Source: Cryphonectria parasitica EP155 (Eukaryota; Ascomycota; Sordariomycetes; Diaporthales; Cryphonectriaceae). From it: 64,000 nt of DNA. The notes below the pieces were generated by a model. That model saw nothing but the letters and a program-made list of their open reading frames with translations, was not told the DNA's origin and made no database searches. Each line of letters begins with the position of its first letter. Position 1 is the first letter of the stretch. The stretch lies in NCBI RefSeq assembly GCF_011745365.1, contig NW_024468916.1, forward strand, positions 3,083,630 to 3,147,629. Reading direction: 5' to 3'. Shown in pieces: positions 1 through 10,266 of this stretch. Made by a program: the position numbers and the translations under genes.

Positions 1-547
1 TTGGCGATTATGATCGCGTGGTCGGCAGTCTGCACACATTGCGAGCCAGAAAGGGCGGTCGGTACGTGGCAGCTGGCGTGAGGAGGTGCCCAAAGACGGG
101 TCTGGCGTGCGGCTTTCGACAGTTCTGATGCCGTATCACACTTTCGCATGCTTTGCTGTCGACGAAAATGAATATTTGATCATGTGTCTCCTGATACTTA
201 CTCATGATGGGAAATCGTGTTTTTGGAATTGGGAGATGTGGGATTTTCGCTGCCCGAAATTGTGCATATTTTCGTCAAATGATTTTAGATCAAAAAAATA
301 CATTCAGCTAAATAATCGCTTGTTTACAACCTTCAATGTTAATTTCAGGTGAAGGCAACTTCACAAAAGTCATGAGCTGCATGTATACAGAGTAAAATAT
401 ATATCCTAGCTACTTATAAAGTTCCGAGGCACACTCTTTGGTATGTTCTAACCATGTCTTGTCTAAGAATCTATCTATAAACGCCCATTCTAATGTTCTA
501 CAGGATATCTTCATTTGCCATACTCGTTTCCAAACAAAACATAAAAT
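1..547. other. gene-free left flank
   Basis: I see no supportable gene here. It lies beyond the stop codon of the old yellow enzyme gene and is AT-rich between about 240 and 540, as expected of 3' flanking DNA. Short open frames on both strands match no family I know. Confidence 0.5.
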
Positions 548-1826
548 CTAAACAGCAACATCCGGCTTGCCAAACTCCTTGATAAACTCCTCGCTGTACG
601 GGTAGTCAACGTAGCCCGGCTCACGCTTGGCACCCTCCTTCTGGTTGATGTAGAAGGTGAAGCGGTCATACTCGTTGAAGGGAATGCCCTTCTTGACGCG
701 GTAGACCAGGTCGGGCGTGGAAATGAAGCGGCGTCCAAAGACGACCGCCACCTCGTGGTCGTGGTACTTGCTCTCCACTGCCTCGATCGCAGTCTCGGTG
801 GTGAATCCGCCGGCGATGAAGACGGGCTTCTCACGGCCCCAGGACTGGAGAGCAAAGTCGAGACTCTCGTTCTCGGGGTCACGGTCGACAACTGACAGCC
901 TTGTTAGTTTTATGTGTCCTAGTACTAGCTGGTGCGGTAATGCAGGAGCTTTCTCCAGCTGGGGAACTGAAGCAGGTTGTTAAGTGGCACTCACCTCCCG
1001 AAACTCTAGGCTCGACCAGGTGCAGGAAGGACAGGTCCAGCTCGCGCAGCTGGTGGATGAGGTAGCTGAACTGAGGAATGGGGTCCTTCATCCGCATGCC
1101 CTGGAACTGCGCCCAGGGGGAAAGACGAATGCCGGTGCGGTCTGCGCCGACGGCCTTGACGACGGCCTTGGTGACCTCGAGAGCAAAGCGTGCGCGGTTC
1201 TCGATGCTGCCACCCCACTGGTCGGTGCGCTTGTTGCAGGTGTCCTGGGTGAACTGGTCGATCAGGTAGCCGTGCGCGCCGTGGATCTCGACGCCGTCAA
1301 AGCCGCCCTTCTCGACGGCATTCTTGGCCGCAGTAGCGTAGTCGTTGATGGTGGCCCAGATCTCCTCCTCGGTCAGGGCGCGGGGCGTAGGGCCCCCCTC
1401 CCACATCTTGACGTCGCTTGCGCTCACAAAGTCGTTCTTGTAGTCGAAGTCGTCGTCTGCAAAGGCACCGCCGGAGCCAACGGGGTCAGGGCGCGCCGCG
1501 CGGCCCAGGTACCAGAGCTGACAGATGATCTTGCTGCCCTTGGCGTGGACGGCGTCGGTGACCTTCTTCCAGCCTGCGAGCTGGGCATCGGTCCAGAGAC
1601 CGGGGATGGTCGGGTAGCCGCCGGCCTTGGCCGTGATGTAGGTTGCTTCCGAAATCAACAGCGTGCCGGGCACGACAGCACGCTGAGCGTAGTACTGTGC
1701 CATCGCGTCGGTTGGGACGTGGTCAAAGTCGGCTCGGAACCGGGTCAAGGGTGCCATGACGACGCGGTTGTCGAGCTGGATCGAGCCCACCTTCAGGGGC
1801 TTGAAGAGCTTGGTGTTTTCGGCCAT
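548..1826 (-). CDS. old yellow enzyme family NADH:flavin oxidoreductase
   Basis: FMN-dependent ene-reductase of the old yellow enzyme family, which reduces activated C=C bonds with NAD(P)H; the natural substrate cannot be read from sequence. The CDS is complement(join(548..891,995..1826)), 391 residues, with one 103-bp GTGAGT...CAG intron. The ATG at 1826 opens with MAENTKLFKPLKVGS, a normal family N-terminus. The TIM-barrel is complete: an early NRVVMAPLTRFRA segment, the flavin/substrate motif EIHGAHGYLIDQF, then TDQWGGSIENRARF. The C-terminal exon carries AVVFGRRFISTPDLVYRV, the usual phosphate-binding end. No signal peptide is visible, so it is probably cytosolic. A CA repeat lies in the putative 5' leader. 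OYE homologues also act in secondary metabolism, but no such cluster is evident here. Confidence 0.93.
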
Positions 1827-3156
1827 GGTGAGATATGTTTGTGCGTGTGTGTGTGTGTGTCTGGACGTTCTGATTATGAGTGTGGTAGAAGGAAGGGAAA
1901 AAAAGCCTGGCACGACGAACTCAAAATTGAAAGTGGTCAAAATGTCCTGTAACACTTAAACTTGGTGTGGACCAACATGTGAATACTGCTACCTGGCTTG
2001 CCATTTATATATCGAGAGAGCATCATCTTTGTTCGACGTTTTTCCATGGATCCGCTTGGTAAGGATAATAATATCCCCACAGCTCCATACTTACTGATCG
2101 TGTTGCCATCGAAAGGCTTACGTTATGCGACTCGAGTGCATGACCTACCTTAGGAGGAGGCAATTGTATAGAGGCCCGCGTCTATGTCAGGGTTCCACTG
2201 ATACGACGAAGTGACCTGATCACAAATCCATCAGTAGCGTCCCATAACGCCGAAAATTGTCTCACAGAGTGTCGGTGATATTAGAACCCGAAATTTCATC
2301 AATGATGCCACACATTGTCCCAGAGCGCTGTCCAGTCAGCAGTCTGTGTGTCTCTCTCACGCGCATGCGTCTCGACCAGGACACAATTGATCTTCCGCTG
2401 GCTGTGACTTCTTGATCGAGATAGAAGAACCAGTCTGTAGAATAGCAGCCCAGGTCCTCTTGTTATGGTCGAATGATCGAGTGAGGAACAAATGTTTGCC
2501 CCCCTGCTTGCAATGCTCAAATCATGTGATGTCACTTGGGTAGTGGGTGGGTGACTCGCGATACTGATCCACAAGGGGCTAGAATAGAAAAAGGGAAGAA
2601 AAAGAGGGTCGAATGAGCCTCACAAAGTGGAGCCGCATGAGCTTAATAATGCCATGGGGCGAGGGAAAACATGGTCCCGCGGATATGCCGTACTGCAGGG
2701 CAAACGTAGCCATTAGTAACTGCACTACAGTACGGAGTAACCGACGTCGACCCCCAAAGAAATAGAAAATCCGTTAAAAAAAAATACGTACAAATATTTA
2801 TTTCTGTATATTCAATACTAATCATGGTAAATGCCAGCAGCCCTGGGACCCCTTATGTCATGGTTCCCTGCATTTTTCAGACTTCTGAAGAATTTGTAAA
2901 GCTCAATATTGGGCGTTCGGCCGAAATAACACACGACATCATTGTTAATCAGAGGGAGTGTGTGCCCTGACGTTCGTTCTGAACTTAATTCCGACGCGAT
3001 AGCATGTCCACGCCGAAATCTCCTCGCAAACAAAACATGTATGCATGTGCCTTGCCTTCAAAATTGGTCTAGTTTTTCCTTCACTATCAGGCATCAAGGA
3101 CGACATGAGTTAATTCGTGTGTACTATTGCGTCTGGAGTCGAGGTCCCTGACGCGC
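1827..3156. other. intergenic: OYE promoter and HET-gene 3' flank
   Basis: No gene is supported. The stretch holds the upstream region of the old yellow enzyme gene and the downstream flank of the HET-domain gene. Short open frames are unrelated to known families. Confidence 0.5.
1841..1861. repeat. GT/CA dinucleotide microsatellite
   Basis: A near-perfect GT repeat reads as CA on the coding strand of the old yellow enzyme gene. It lies 15-35 bp upstream of the start codon, so probably in the 5' leader. Confidence 0.85.
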
Positions 3157-5211
3157 TCACGCGATGGCGAAATCCTCGGTCGGCTTACCGGTCCGGAGGG
3201 CCTCGCCCTTCATGAATCCATCCACGAAACACTCTCCGACGAGCTCAAAGACCGAAATACCCTGGGGGTCTTGTTGTTCTCGCCGGCGTAGAACGACCGG
3301 AACGTTGCAGCCAAACAGTACACACACGGCATCCCCTTTTTGTGCCCGCCTCGGAGCCATGCCGGGAAAGCCTAGATTGGTCACCATGAGCCGTCTGTTC
3401 TGAGCCTCCATAGTACCCCGAAGCCTGGACAAGAAGCTTTTTGGCCCCATCGGAGCAGATTGCCTGGTTTCATCACGCTGGTCCGACACACACAGCTCCC
3501 CCAGAGTCCACCCTTTGATGCGCAGTGCTGGATCCGCATGGCGCCGCCACCACCGTCCGAACCATTTAGGTGCTGCTCCGCTGGCGTTGTCTTGGTCGCC
3601 ATAAGCTGCTACGAGGTGCCTGAGATCTCGTGCGTACTGAGAAACGGGCGCAGCACGCTCCAGAAATCTGTCCAGCCGATCGAGGACGAGGGCTCGGGTT
3701 ACGCTCTGCAGTATAACCCACCTGTCTTTTTCTTGTTGTGCGTAGTGTGTAGTCTTTATGTTCATTCGAGATGTGGACTCGACTACCGTGGCCGGCTCGT
3801 GCGGGATGGGTCCCAAGCCGTCTATATGATCAAGCAATATGCCTTCACATACAAGATGCCCACCGCCAGGCGGCGAGCCCCAAGACTTGATTCTAGGAGG
3901 CTCCTCTTTGCTCGCCTTATAGGCAGCGTCTCTCTTGTGGTCCCGCGGCTTTCTCACCGGTCGAAAGTTGGCTAGGTGCTCGTTGGTGCTCTGGCTGACC
4001 ATCAGCGGCACAACGGAGGGTTGCAGCACGGGGACTCGCCAGTCGGGGGCCCACGAGGGCCAGTCTGGATGTTGATTGTGGAACAGCTGTGCGAAGCAGA
4101 TGATATCGAGGCAGTTGAATGTATCCACAAACTGTCGCACAAGCCTTATCCAGAGCGTGCTCGCGTCGTCGTCATATGTTGGCCTTCCGATCATCTGCCG
4201 GTCTTGCTCTCTGGCCAGGCCGTGAACTGCCCATATTCGATCTCTGGCATCTGTCACCCCGTAGTCCCCACAAAACGCCATCAGCGAGATCAGGCTCATA
4301 TTGTGGCGGGTGGGTTCCACCTGGTACCAGTCCATGATGCGACGTCGGTTCCACGCTGTCGTCCACACAGAAGGCCGGACGTAGGCCTTGAAGCTGCTAA
4401 AGAGCTCGAGGGCATCGATGCCTTGGCGGAAGGCCTCACGGGTCAAGGACGTGGGCCCACAGTGGAAGCACAAGTCTCGCGGGACGATAAACTCCTGCAG
4501 CGTCCATACACGCCGCCACCAGGTGTTCTGCAAAAAACCGTCCAGAGATCGCCAGCCAGGGTGGCCTTGGAGGTCCGGCGGGATTCGTATCCTGCGTTTG
4601 TGTACAGCAGCCCGAAATTCCTTGCGTCTCCGGCCCAGGAGTGACAGGAAGGCAATGGCTTGGTCCGTCTCCTCGGTCCGCTCCCCGAGCCAGACCAGCG
4701 TCCGAGCTGCCTGATGATAGATCTGACCCATCAGATGGACCTGTGATGCCCGCTCGGCAAGGTCAGTCTGGTTGATGCATATCGAGTCAATCCAGAGCCA
4801 TTTGTCGGCGTCGTCGTCGTGATCGTCGTCGTCGGTCTTCTCCCCCTCCTTGTCGTCGTCGTCCTCCTCGTCACGCAAGTCTTGACCCCCCAGATGTCTT
4901 CGCGAGCTGATCATGCGCAGGAATGGCAGGAGATTTTGTAGGACGCGGATCTGATGACCGCTTATATGGATGTGCTCATCGGCATATTCAGTGCCCCACG
5001 TGTACGAGACGGTGGTAAAAGAAGGGCAGTCAGGTTGGTTAAGTGAAAAGGTCGCAAGCTGGCCTGTCACCGCCTCGGAAAGTTTGTTGCTATTGTCGCC
5101 GTTGCCATTGTTTGTCTTGTTGGCGAGGCGGAGGAGCCGGATCGAACCTGGCGGTAGAGGCAGTTGCTCATAGAGGGAGCTGCACCTGCCTTTAGATGAT
5201 GCCTCGGCCAT
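3157..5211 (-). CDS. HET-domain (heterokaryon incompatibility) protein
   Basis: Uninterrupted 684-residue ORF with a HET domain, the cell-death-inducing module of fungal non-self recognition and related to TIR folds. Hallmarks in order: FTTVSYTWG near residue 63, then WLWIDSICINQTDLAERASQ near 137 with the following QARTLVWLGE-type segment, then RRVWTLQEF. The C-terminus shows the usual HET-protein ending, GDAVCVLFG ... LVGECFVDGFMKGEAL. Odd: between the two N-terminal HET blocks sits a strongly acidic run of Asp/Glu (about residues 107-135) that looks like a low-complexity insertion. No NACHT, ankyrin or WD repeats follow, so it is a stand-alone HET protein. Start: ATG at 5211. A TTAGGG-type motif lies about 260 bp upstream. 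Whether it is an active incompatibility factor cannot be said. Confidence 0.93.
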   Translation of the reverse strand: MAEASSKGRCSSLYEQLPLPPGSIRLLRLANKTNNGNGDNSNKLSEAVTGQLATFSLNQPDCPSFTTVSYTWGTEYADEHIHISGHQIRVLQNLLPFLRMISSRRHLGGQDLRDEEDDDDKEGEKTDDDDHDDDADKWLWIDSICINQTDLAERASQVHLMGQIYHQAARTLVWLGERTEETDQAIAFLSLLGRRRKEFRAAVHKRRIRIPPDLQGHPGWRSLDGFLQNTWWRRVWTLQEFIVPRDLCFHCGPTSLTREAFRQGIDALELFSSFKAYVRPSVWTTAWNRRRIMDWYQVEPTRHNMSLISLMAFCGDYGVTDARDRIWAVHGLAREQDRQMIGRPTYDDDASTLWIRLVRQFVDTFNCLDIICFAQLFHNQHPDWPSWAPDWRVPVLQPSVVPLMVSQSTNEHLANFRPVRKPRDHKRDAAYKASKEEPPRIKSWGSPPGGGHLVCEGILLDHIDGLGPIPHEPATVVESTSRMNIKTTHYAQQEKDRWVILQSVTRALVLDRLDRFLERAAPVSQYARDLRHLVAAYGDQDNASGAAPKWFGRWWRRHADPALRIKGWTLGELCVSDQRDETRQSAPMGPKSFLSRLRGTMEAQNRRLMVTNLGFPGMAPRRAQKGDAVCVLFGCNVPVVLRRREQQDPQGISVFELVGECFVDGFMKGEALRTGKPTEDFAIA

Positions 5212-5468
5212 GAAGGAAGGAGGGGGTCTGGGGCCTGGTCTGGCCCGTCATCAATTTCCGCGCGAGGTTGACTCAGTGCCGAGACTTTGCGGACATCAGA
5301 TAAAAAGAGGTCAGACTCCACATTGAAGATGGGTCTTTTTGCAGAGAATACCGTAGTATGTGGTGCTTCATTGGTGAGAATTGCAGTCGGTCAGTCGTTC
5401 AGAAATTCAATCTTGGAAGGAGCGGCAACCCTACTGAACTAGCGGCGGAGCATTTCTAACTCGTATGG

Positions 5469-5479
5469 TAGGGTTAGGG
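5469..5479 (+). promoter_or_regulatory. telomere-like motif upstream of HET gene
   Basis: TAGGGTTAGGG lies 258-268 bp upstream of the HET-gene start. Similar two-unit TTAGGG motifs occur at 11052-11063 and 14063-14076. Such elements can be bound by Myb-type telobox factors in other eukaryotes; function here is inference. Confidence 0.35.
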
Positions 5480-5613
5480 CTCAAGGACGCTTTTCTCGTT
5501 GACGATCGCTGAGCAGTAGGAGTATTTCATATATGAGCACAATTTGGGTCGACAGAGGGAGACCGAATCAACAAGCACACGCAGGGTAAAGAGGACAACA
5601 TGTACACGTCAAT

Positions 5614-5634
5614 GTATATATATATATATATATA
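5614..5634. repeat. TA dinucleotide microsatellite
   Basis: Simple TA repeat in the intergenic region upstream of the HET-domain gene. Confidence 0.85.
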
Positions 5635-5949
5635 GTGACAGTTAGAAGATCAAAGAATAACAAGAAGGATGAGAGCTGAAATCGTGCCACAGCGCTGATG
5701 CAGTATACTTAAAGACATTTCTTATTTGTTATGCTACCCCAAGCCAGTATGGAGGTTTCGAGACCAAGTTCAATTCCCAGCATCCAGAGAAGCGGTGGTA
5801 CATGAGGCTGTATCCTCCTCAGATTATAAATACAAACATGAATCTTGGATTCGTGTAGTATTTGCGTCAAGACGTTGAGTATCGAGTTCAGCAGAGAGCC
5901 GGATTTTGACATTTGACAGCATATTGCCGGATTCTGTAGCAATGTCTCT

Positions 5950-7308
5950 TCATTCCCGCACAAAAACACCCGCCATACCCTGTGTAGTGAAAGAATGGTT
6001 ATTAGCTTTTTGGTTTCATCCTTTTCCCCCCTAGACACTTTCAAAAGAGAGAAAGAGAAAGAGAGGACAGAGATAACTTACCATGCCTGTGCCGACACAC
6101 ATGCTCACCACGCCAACCTCGCCGTCCTGCCTCTTCAGCCCGTGCATCAGAGTGCTCACCATCCTAGCACCAGTCGCGCCCAGCGGGTGACCCAGGGCAA
6201 TGGCACCGCCGTCCGGGTTGATCTTGTCCATCTGGCCCTCGAGCCCCAGCTCCCGGATGCAGTACAGCGCCTGGCTCGCAAAGGCCTCGTTGATCTCCCA
6301 GCGGCTCACGTCGCTGTTCTCGAGGCCCAGCTGGCCCAGGGCCTTGGGGATGGCCAGCGCAGGGCCAATGCCCATCTCGTCGGGCGCACAGCCCACCGTC
6401 GTGGCGCTGACGAACTTGCCGATGATGTCGCCGGCCAGCCCCAGCTCCGTGGCCGTGCTGCGGCGCATCAGCAGCGTGGCCGCCGCGCCGTCAGACACCT
6501 GGGACGAGTTGCCCGCGGTGCTGGCGCCGTCGGGCTTGAAGGCGGGCTTGAGCTTGGCCAGGCCCTCGACGCTGGCGCTGGCCCTGATGCCGTCGTCCTC
6601 GGTCACGGTGATCCTCTTCTCCTCGCCCACCTTGTTGCCCTGCTTGTCGACCTCCTGGAACCGCGTGGCCACGGGCACAATCTCCTGGGCAAAGGCGCCC
6701 GACGACCGTGCCTTGGCGGCGCGGAGGTGGCTCTCGACGGCAAAGGCGTCCTGGTCCGCCCTGCTGACGCCGTACCTCTCTGCGACGTTCTCGCTCGTGA
6801 GACCCATGGCCATGATGCAGTCCCTCGCGTCCTTGTGGGGGCTCTCCTTCAGCTCGGGCCACAGGTCCACGGGGATGGCCCGCGAGCCGTAGTTGCGCGT
6901 CATGCTCTCCATGCCCGCCCCGATGCCCACGTCTGCCATGCCCGTGCGGATCTGCCCTGCCACGGCCGCGATGGCCATCAGCGAGCTGCTGCAGGCCCGG
7001 TTCACCGTGTAGAGCGACGTCGTGTTGGGGTAGCCCACGTGGTTCATGGCCATGCGCGCCGCCTTGCTGCCGCCCAGCTCCGAGAGCACCACGCCCACGG
7101 CCACGTCGTCGATGCGGGAAGGGTCGAGGCTGGGGTTGGCGTCGAGGGTTGCGCGGAGCACCACCGAGAGCAGCTCCTCTGGGTAGGCATCCTTGAGCGA
7201 GCCGCGGTTCGAGCGGCAGATGGGCGTGCGCAGCGATGAGAGGATCACGACGTCGTGGGGGGACTTGGTGAGCACGGCGCGGAGGCCCTTGGGGAGGGTG
7301 GCAGCCAT
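5950..7308 (-). CDS. 3-ketoacyl-CoA thiolase, probably peroxisomal
   Basis: Thiolase that cleaves 3-ketoacyl-CoA with CoA in fatty-acid beta-oxidation. CDS complement(join(5950..5979,6082..7308)), 418 residues. The nucleophile Cys lies in VNRACSSSLMAIA, the GHPLGATGARM motif supplies the His, and the second catalytic Cys is in SMCVGTGMG. The last exon is only 30 bp and encodes GMAGVFVRE, completing the conserved thiolase ending; the intron is 102 bp (GTAAGT...CAG). The N-terminus MAATLPKGLRAVLTKSPHD resembles fungal peroxisomal thiolases, but a consensus PTS2 is not clean: R and H are one residue too far apart. Residues 31-420 cover a full thiolase. A 414-residue open frame on the opposite strand is a shadow caused by GC-rich codon use. 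An acetyl-CoA acetyltransferase role is less likely. Confidence 0.92.
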
Positions 7309-8472
7309 CTTGTTTCTTGTTTCTTTTCAAGACCAATTGCTCCTGTCGTAACAATTATGTTTTATACAGACGACAAGAGAAAACGCATCCCTCTTGTTAC
7401 CGAGAAAGAAAAGAAAAAAAAAAGAATACATACAAAAGAAAAGTAAAGAAAAAAGAAAAAAGACACGCGCGAGGGTGAATAGAGCAGTCAAGAAAAAGAA
7501 CCGCCGGCGGATAGTGATTCGGTTTACCCGACACCCTCTTCCATCGTCACGGGCCCAAGGATCGGAAGAGAGCTTAAGCTGGATGGCCCCCCCCCCCAGT
7601 ATCCGGGGTAAAAGCAGCAAGTGCTATGCCACAGGACAGCTAGGCGCTGGTTAGTTTGTGGGGTTGCACAGAGTGGGCGGGGTGGGTAAAGGAAATCCCG
7701 GGTACAGCTTTACATGCTTCGGCTCGGGACCTTTTACTGCCTATTATCTGCCATTGTACTTACTTGCTTGTTTGCCGTATATGCTATAATATGGTAGCTT
7801 TGTTTGTGACCTGAGATCCTTCCCAACGTACTGAAGTAATCGTCGTCGTCAACCTCGCTGCATGTGGTCATCACATCCAAATTTGCATCTTCAAATTGCT
7901 GTTTGCGACACATGCACTCAATTATAGACAAATCAAGAACATCCTCTCACATGACCAAAATATCGTCAAGTGGCTGCGTTATTAAATCAGTCTCGTTCCT
8001 AAAGCTGCTCCCAACTGCTACTTCAATGCTATCGAGAAAGACGGTAACAGAGGATACTGTACACGTGCATATACGACACTTGTAGCGCGGGTCAGATGAC
8101 ACCTGATATAAAGTAATAATGATAATCTTCTGCTGTCTCCTTGCCTTCAAAGCACCGTAACCTGTATTGCGGTGAACCCAAGCTGCATACTGCCCAGAGA
8201 AAAAGAAAAGAAAAAAACCACCCCCAATAAAAACGCTGTCTGTCGATCTTTTCAAGTGCCCAAACACTGCACACGATAAACTGACCAAGTTGGGGCGGGG
8301 GGGAAGAAGAAGAAGAAAAAAAAAAAATGAAAAATGAAAACAAGAAAAGAAGAAAAGAAGAAAAAGCAAAAAGCAGTATCCAAAAAAAAAAAACCCCCAC
8401 CACCCCAAAAACCCAAAAAACTAAAGGCCCAAAGACGAAAAACAATGGGGGGGTATCATCAGTGAACCACAT
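7309..8472. other. intergenic: thiolase promoter, purine-rich tracts
   Basis: No gene is supported. The region has purine-rich (A/G) tracts at about 7420-7500 and 8296-8400, a C run near 7587-7597, and several A runs. The long minus-strand open frames there are poly-Phe/Ser translations of these tracts. Confidence 0.5.
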
Positions 8473-10266
8473 TCAGTCTCCTCGGATCCCAAGTCCAAGT
8501 CCAATGGGCGGGTTGCCCTCTCTCAGCCCACCCGCCATTCGTAGTTTCTTGGTCGGGCTCGTCGGCTCCCTGCCCTGCTGCTCGTCAAGTTTCCGTTTCG
8601 CGGATGTCGTCAGGGTCGGCTTGTTCAGTGGGCCGCGCAGGGTCGATTGCAGCTTCTTGTCGGCCGTCGTCGGCGTCGGCGTCACATCCCTCGAGCCGTG
8701 GGAGCTTGCCACCTCAAAGCTCTCCCGTGGGTCACGACGGAGCATAGACGTCGCCTCCTGGCTCGCCTGGCTCTCATAGATCTGCGCATCCTCCCCACCA
8801 GCACCACCAGCACCACCGCCGCCGCTCTGGCCGCGGTAGGTCGGAAGCGGTACACGAGGCCGCGGTGGGGGGGACCCACGAGAGACAAACGAGTTTGCCT
8901 GTTGTGCCACCGACTCCAGGTTTGCGCGAGCCAGCGTCTCGTTGTCATCTGCCGAGATTGTGCTCTCCCGGCTGTGACGTCGACCCCGCTCCATCCGGTC
9001 TGTTGTCCTCCCAAAGCTCAGCTCTCGCTCGGGGGTGTCGGGCACAAAGCTTCGGCCGACGAACCGTCGAGGGGGCTCGGTGTGGGGGACGAGGTCAGGC
9101 GGCGGCAGCAGGTCAGCGCCCCGAGGCCGGGACCTGTTGGGTGTCGAAGGCAGTGAGGACATGGACTGCGCGCCCCGGGAGTGCTTCAGTGGGTGGCGGC
9201 CTGAGGTGGAAATGGCGCGATTCGGGGTCACGGGGGTGGAGGGTACACTGCTGTTTTCCTGCGTGGCGGCCTGGAGCAGGACAGCAAAGGGCTGGGCTTC
9301 ACGGTCGACCCTGTGCTTCGGGGTCCGGCGTGGAGTCTGTCGGTGCTGGACAGGCGATGCTGCATGAGCCGTCTTGGGGGTGTGGAACATGCCGCCCGGG
9401 CTGGCGAGTTTGTCCCATAGCTCGCGCTTGTCGAGCAGGCGGTCTCGCAGCAGCTTGTTGTCCTCGCGCAGGGTGTCGATGCTCTCCTCCTGTCGCATGA
9501 TGAGCCTCTTGGCGGCCTTGAGCCTCTTGCAGGCCTCGTCGTAGTCCCTGAGGAGCTTCTCGTTGTCTCTGCGCACCTTCTCGGCCAGAGCCCGCAGGGA
9601 GTCGTACATGGCTGGTGTGATGTCGGGGCTGGGGGGGCTGGCAGTCCGCTTCACCCGTCTGGGCGCCTCGGCCTTCTGCTGCTGCAGCGCCTGCAGCTGG
9701 CGCAGGGTCATCTCCTGCTCGACAGCAGCACGGTGGGCATCCTCGTCCGCGCGGACAGAGAGGAGCTGGTACTGGAGCTTGTGGTGCGCGGCCTCCATCT
9801 TCAGGCGTGACTGCTCGGCGATGCAGGTCTGCAGCATCGCACGCAGCTCGTCGGGCGGTGCAGCAACGACCTGCTCGGGACGCGGTGCGGCGTAGTGCCC
9901 AGCGGGTGTCGTCGAGTTAGGCCGCACGGAGTGGAGGCCGGTGACGGGAGGAGAGAGCATCCGCTGGCGAAGGGAGGCGGCGGCTGCCCTGCTGGCGCCA
10001 TCGTTGGAAGGCACCTGGGAGGAGGGAGGAGGCGTCAGGGAGGAGGGAATCACAGAGCTGGCTGAGGCGGCGCGCTCGTCATTGCGCTCCGTCTTGAAGG
10101 ACAGCTCAGGGTCGGCAGGCGACGCTGGAGGTTCGGTCGAGGGGAGACTTTGTTGCGATGCAGAAGGGGGTCCGTTGGGAGCTGCCGCGTCCATCGGGGT
10201 GGTGGGCCCGTCCTCGACGATCACGGCCGGTGGTGGAAGTTTGGCAATTGAAAGCTCTGGAGACAT
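8473..10266 (-). CDS. coiled-coil, largely disordered conserved protein
   Basis: Single-exon ORF of 597 residues; I do not recognise a named family. The N-terminal third is rich in Pro, Ser and Ala. A central helical region (about residues 130-285) is a predicted coiled coil: heptad-like segments around MTLRQLQALQQQ and a longer one from AEKVRRDNEKLLRDYDEA through RQEESIDTLREDNKLLRD. The rest is basic and disordered, with many SP/TP sites (TPRRTP, SLPSTPNR, TPERE, TPTPTT) that fit proline-directed kinases, a GGGGAGGAGG run, and basic nuclear-localisation-like patches (SAKRKL, SPTKKLR) close to the C-terminus. A structural or cell-cycle-regulated scaffold (for example spindle or microtubule related) is possible but only inferred. 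Start ATG at 10266. Confidence 0.8.
   Translation of the reverse strand: MSPELSIAKLPPPAVIVEDGPTTPMDAAAPNGPPSASQQSLPSTEPPASPADPELSFKTERNDERAASASSVIPSSLTPPPSSQVPSNDGASRAAAASLRQRMLSPPVTGLHSVRPNSTTPAGHYAAPRPEQVVAAPPDELRAMLQTCIAEQSRLKMEAAHHKLQYQLLSVRADEDAHRAAVEQEMTLRQLQALQQQKAEAPRRVKRTASPPSPDITPAMYDSLRALAEKVRRDNEKLLRDYDEACKRLKAAKRLIMRQEESIDTLREDNKLLRDRLLDKRELWDKLASPGGMFHTPKTAHAASPVQHRQTPRRTPKHRVDREAQPFAVLLQAATQENSSVPSTPVTPNRAISTSGRHPLKHSRGAQSMSSLPSTPNRSRPRGADLLPPPDLVPHTEPPRRFVGRSFVPDTPERELSFGRTTDRMERGRRHSRESTISADDNETLARANLESVAQQANSFVSRGSPPPRPRVPLPTYRGQSGGGGAGGAGGEDAQIYESQASQEATSMLRRDPRESFEVASSHGSRDVTPTPTTADKKLQSTLRGPLNKPTLTTSAKRKLDEQQGREPTSPTKKLRMAGGLREGNPPIGLGLGIRGD

Larger units (their letters stand above)
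5212..5949. other. intergenic: HET-gene promoter and thiolase 3' flank
   Basis: No gene is supported. The stretch contains a TA microsatellite (5614-5634) and a telomere-like TAGGGTTAGGG motif (5469-5479). A 111-residue open frame on the minus strand overlaps the thiolase last exon and is its read-through. Confidence 0.5.

Noticed and set aside
984..1952. 322-codon plus-strand frame opposite the old yellow enzyme gene
   Set aside because: Low-information Val/Gly/Leu-rich translation, fully overlapped by a clear OYE coding sequence on the other strand.
5995..7239. 414-codon open frame on the plus strand opposite the thiolase gene
   Set aside because: It is rich in Arg, Ala, His and Gly with no domain, and is the expected antisense shadow of a GC-rich, codon-biased gene.
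8296..8472. Long Phe/Ser-rich open frames
   Set aside because: They are translations of a purine/pyrimidine-rich low-complexity tract.
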